A stretch of 6,440 nucleotides of DNA from Candidatus Nanohalarchaeota archaeon (GTDB lineage Archaea; EX4484-52; B79-G9). The notes beneath the pieces were generated by a model. It had not been told where the DNA came from and did no database searches. It worked only from the letters and a program-made list of their open reading frames with translations. This document shows positions 6,145-6,440 of the stretch, in pieces. The stretch spans positions 1 to 6,440 of the forward strand of contig QMVA01000088.1 of assembly GCA_003660865.1 (NCBI GenBank). The letters are read 5' to 3'. The position numbers were made by a program, and so were the translations under genes. How positions within the stretch are numbered: the first letter of the stretch is position 1; every line of letters begins with the position of its first letter.

Positions 6145-6195
6145 GGGAAGCGAATGCCTACCCACACTCTGGTTTGCCGCCAGGGTGCGTTTCCC
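6145..6195 (+). ncRNA. Structured RNA element, copy 2 of 2
   Basis: Same design as copy 1. P1 is GGGAAGC (6145-6151) with GTTTCCC (6189-6195). A 13-base one-sided bulge ends in CTACCCA (6152-6164). P2 is CACTCTGG (6165-6172) with CCAGGGTG (6180-6187), capped by a different 7-base loop, and CTCTTT follows. Relative to copy 1, P1 changes A-U to G-U and G-U to G-C, and P2 changes A-U-type pairing to G-U; helices are kept while loops diverge. Further downstream GTCTGATATCCGGC (6229-6242) matches GTCTAATCCGGC (6079-6090) of copy 1, so the duplicated unit may extend about 100 bases. There is no flanking tandem terminator as strong as that of copy 1. Confidence 0.5.
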
Positions 6196-6265
6196 TCTTT
6201 AACAATCTGCTGATTTAATTATGATTTTGTCTGATATCCGGCTGGAATACATACTTCTGATATAC

Positions 6266-6332
6266 TCAATCGTCAAATTATAGACCGAATCGATTTCATA
6301 TAAATCAATATCGATTGATTATAGTTGACGTC
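6266..6332. repeat. Cluster of overlapping short inverted and direct repeats
   Basis: TCAATCG (6266-6272) is inverted at 6312-6318. CGTCAA (6271-6276) is inverted as TTGACG (6325-6330). AATCGAT (6288-6294) is inverted at 6310-6316. ATTATAG is directly repeated at 6277-6283 and 6318-6324, each copy abutting the CGTCAA/TTGACG arms. The self-palindrome ATCGAT occurs at 6289-6294 and 6310-6315. Such arrangements occur in operators, recombination sites and replication origins; nothing here decides between them. Confidence 0.5.
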
Positions 6333-6434
6333 GTTACTAAATGGACAAACTCTACCCAAAACCAAGAGACGTCAATCTATCCTGGTGAATCTTCGATTCA
6401 CTGGATCCTAAAATTGCATGGCAATTTTAAGGAT
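6303..6434. other. Run of four consecutive hairpins at the right edge, open at the window end
   Basis: H1 is AATCAAT-ATCG-ATTGATT (6303-6320). H2 joins ATAGTTGACGTC (6321-6332) to GACGTCAA-T-CTAT (6368-6380), 12 bp with one bulge. H3 is ATCC..GTGAATC-TTC-GATTCAC.GGAT (6379-6406). H4 is ATCC-TAAAATTGC-ATG-GCAATTTTA-A-GGAT (6405-6434), with a perfect 9-bp inner stem. They abut end to end, sharing two bases at each of the H2-H3 and H3-H4 boundaries. H4 carries an ATG in its loop (6418-6420) opening a frame MAILRIW that leaves the window, but without an RBS or TATA box at proper distance. Candidates are a structured RNA, an IS200/IS605-type transposon end, or a recombination site; the sequence stops before this can be decided. 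Confidence 0.5.
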
Positions 6435-6440
6435 ATGGTG

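Noticed and set aside
6008..6195. Twin elements as CRISPR repeats or C/D or H/ACA guide RNA
   Set aside because: Only two diverged copies at uneven spacing, and no convincing C/D or ACA boxes or kink-turn. CTGA at 6210 and 6231 with ATGATTT at 6221 lack a proper C box upstream.
6341..6388. 15-residue plus-strand frame beginning MDKLYPKPRD
   Set aside because: Too short, no ribosome site, and it lies within the arms of the H2 and H3 hairpins, which explain the sequence better.
6418..6440. Start of a gene running off the right edge (MAILRIW)
   Set aside because: The ATG is in a 3-base hairpin loop with no Shine-Dalgarno or TATA at the right distance; seven codons cannot support a call.

Overview
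The window looks like archaeal chromosome. Two genes have a TATA-type promoter box about 31 bases upstream of the ATG with almost no leader, which is the geometry of archaeal leaderless mRNAs. Two others have G-rich archaeal/bacterial-type Shine-Dalgarno sites. Codon use favours ATA and AGA, and the protein families are typical of archaea: a COG1672-like STAND/AAA ATPase, a membrane-anchored HTH regulator, and a giant secreted multidomain protein ending in paired 'GWNL' repeats. That last architecture is most familiar from uncultured DPANN-type archaea. The domain assignment is fairly secure; the lineage is an inference.

Layout: 1-229 is non-coding, with a small GC-rich foldable patch at the left edge and a palindromic promoter/operator for the first gene. 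Four plus-strand genes fill 230-5920: (1) an ATPase with a C-terminal winged helix; (2) a signal-peptide protein with a beta-rich ectodomain, one membrane helix and a cytoplasmic winged helix; (3) a 999-residue secreted protein with a thioredoxin-like CxxC domain, two dense cysteine clusters, several beta-sandwich modules and a GWNL repeat pair; (4) a 96-residue secreted cysteine-rich protein, translationally coupled to gene 3 by an ATGA overlap. Bases 5921-6440 are non-coding and unusually rich in RNA/DNA secondary structure: two diverged copies of one bulged hairpin element (cores 6008-6058 and 6145-6195), then a dense run of inverted repeats and consecutive hairpins from 6266 to the right edge.

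How the genes may work together (inference): genes 3 and 4 make a disulfide-rich surface or secreted complex, with the oxidoreductase domain carried on the same polypeptide as its likely substrates (30 cysteines, an even number, mostly clustered locally). Gene 2, whose mature ectodomain has exactly two cysteines and whose cytoplasmic end is a DNA-binding fold, is a candidate envelope or redox sensor for this locus. Gene 1 has its own palindromic operator and could be autonomous. The twin RNA elements after gene 4 are the part I cannot match to any family I know, and are the best candidate for something undescribed.
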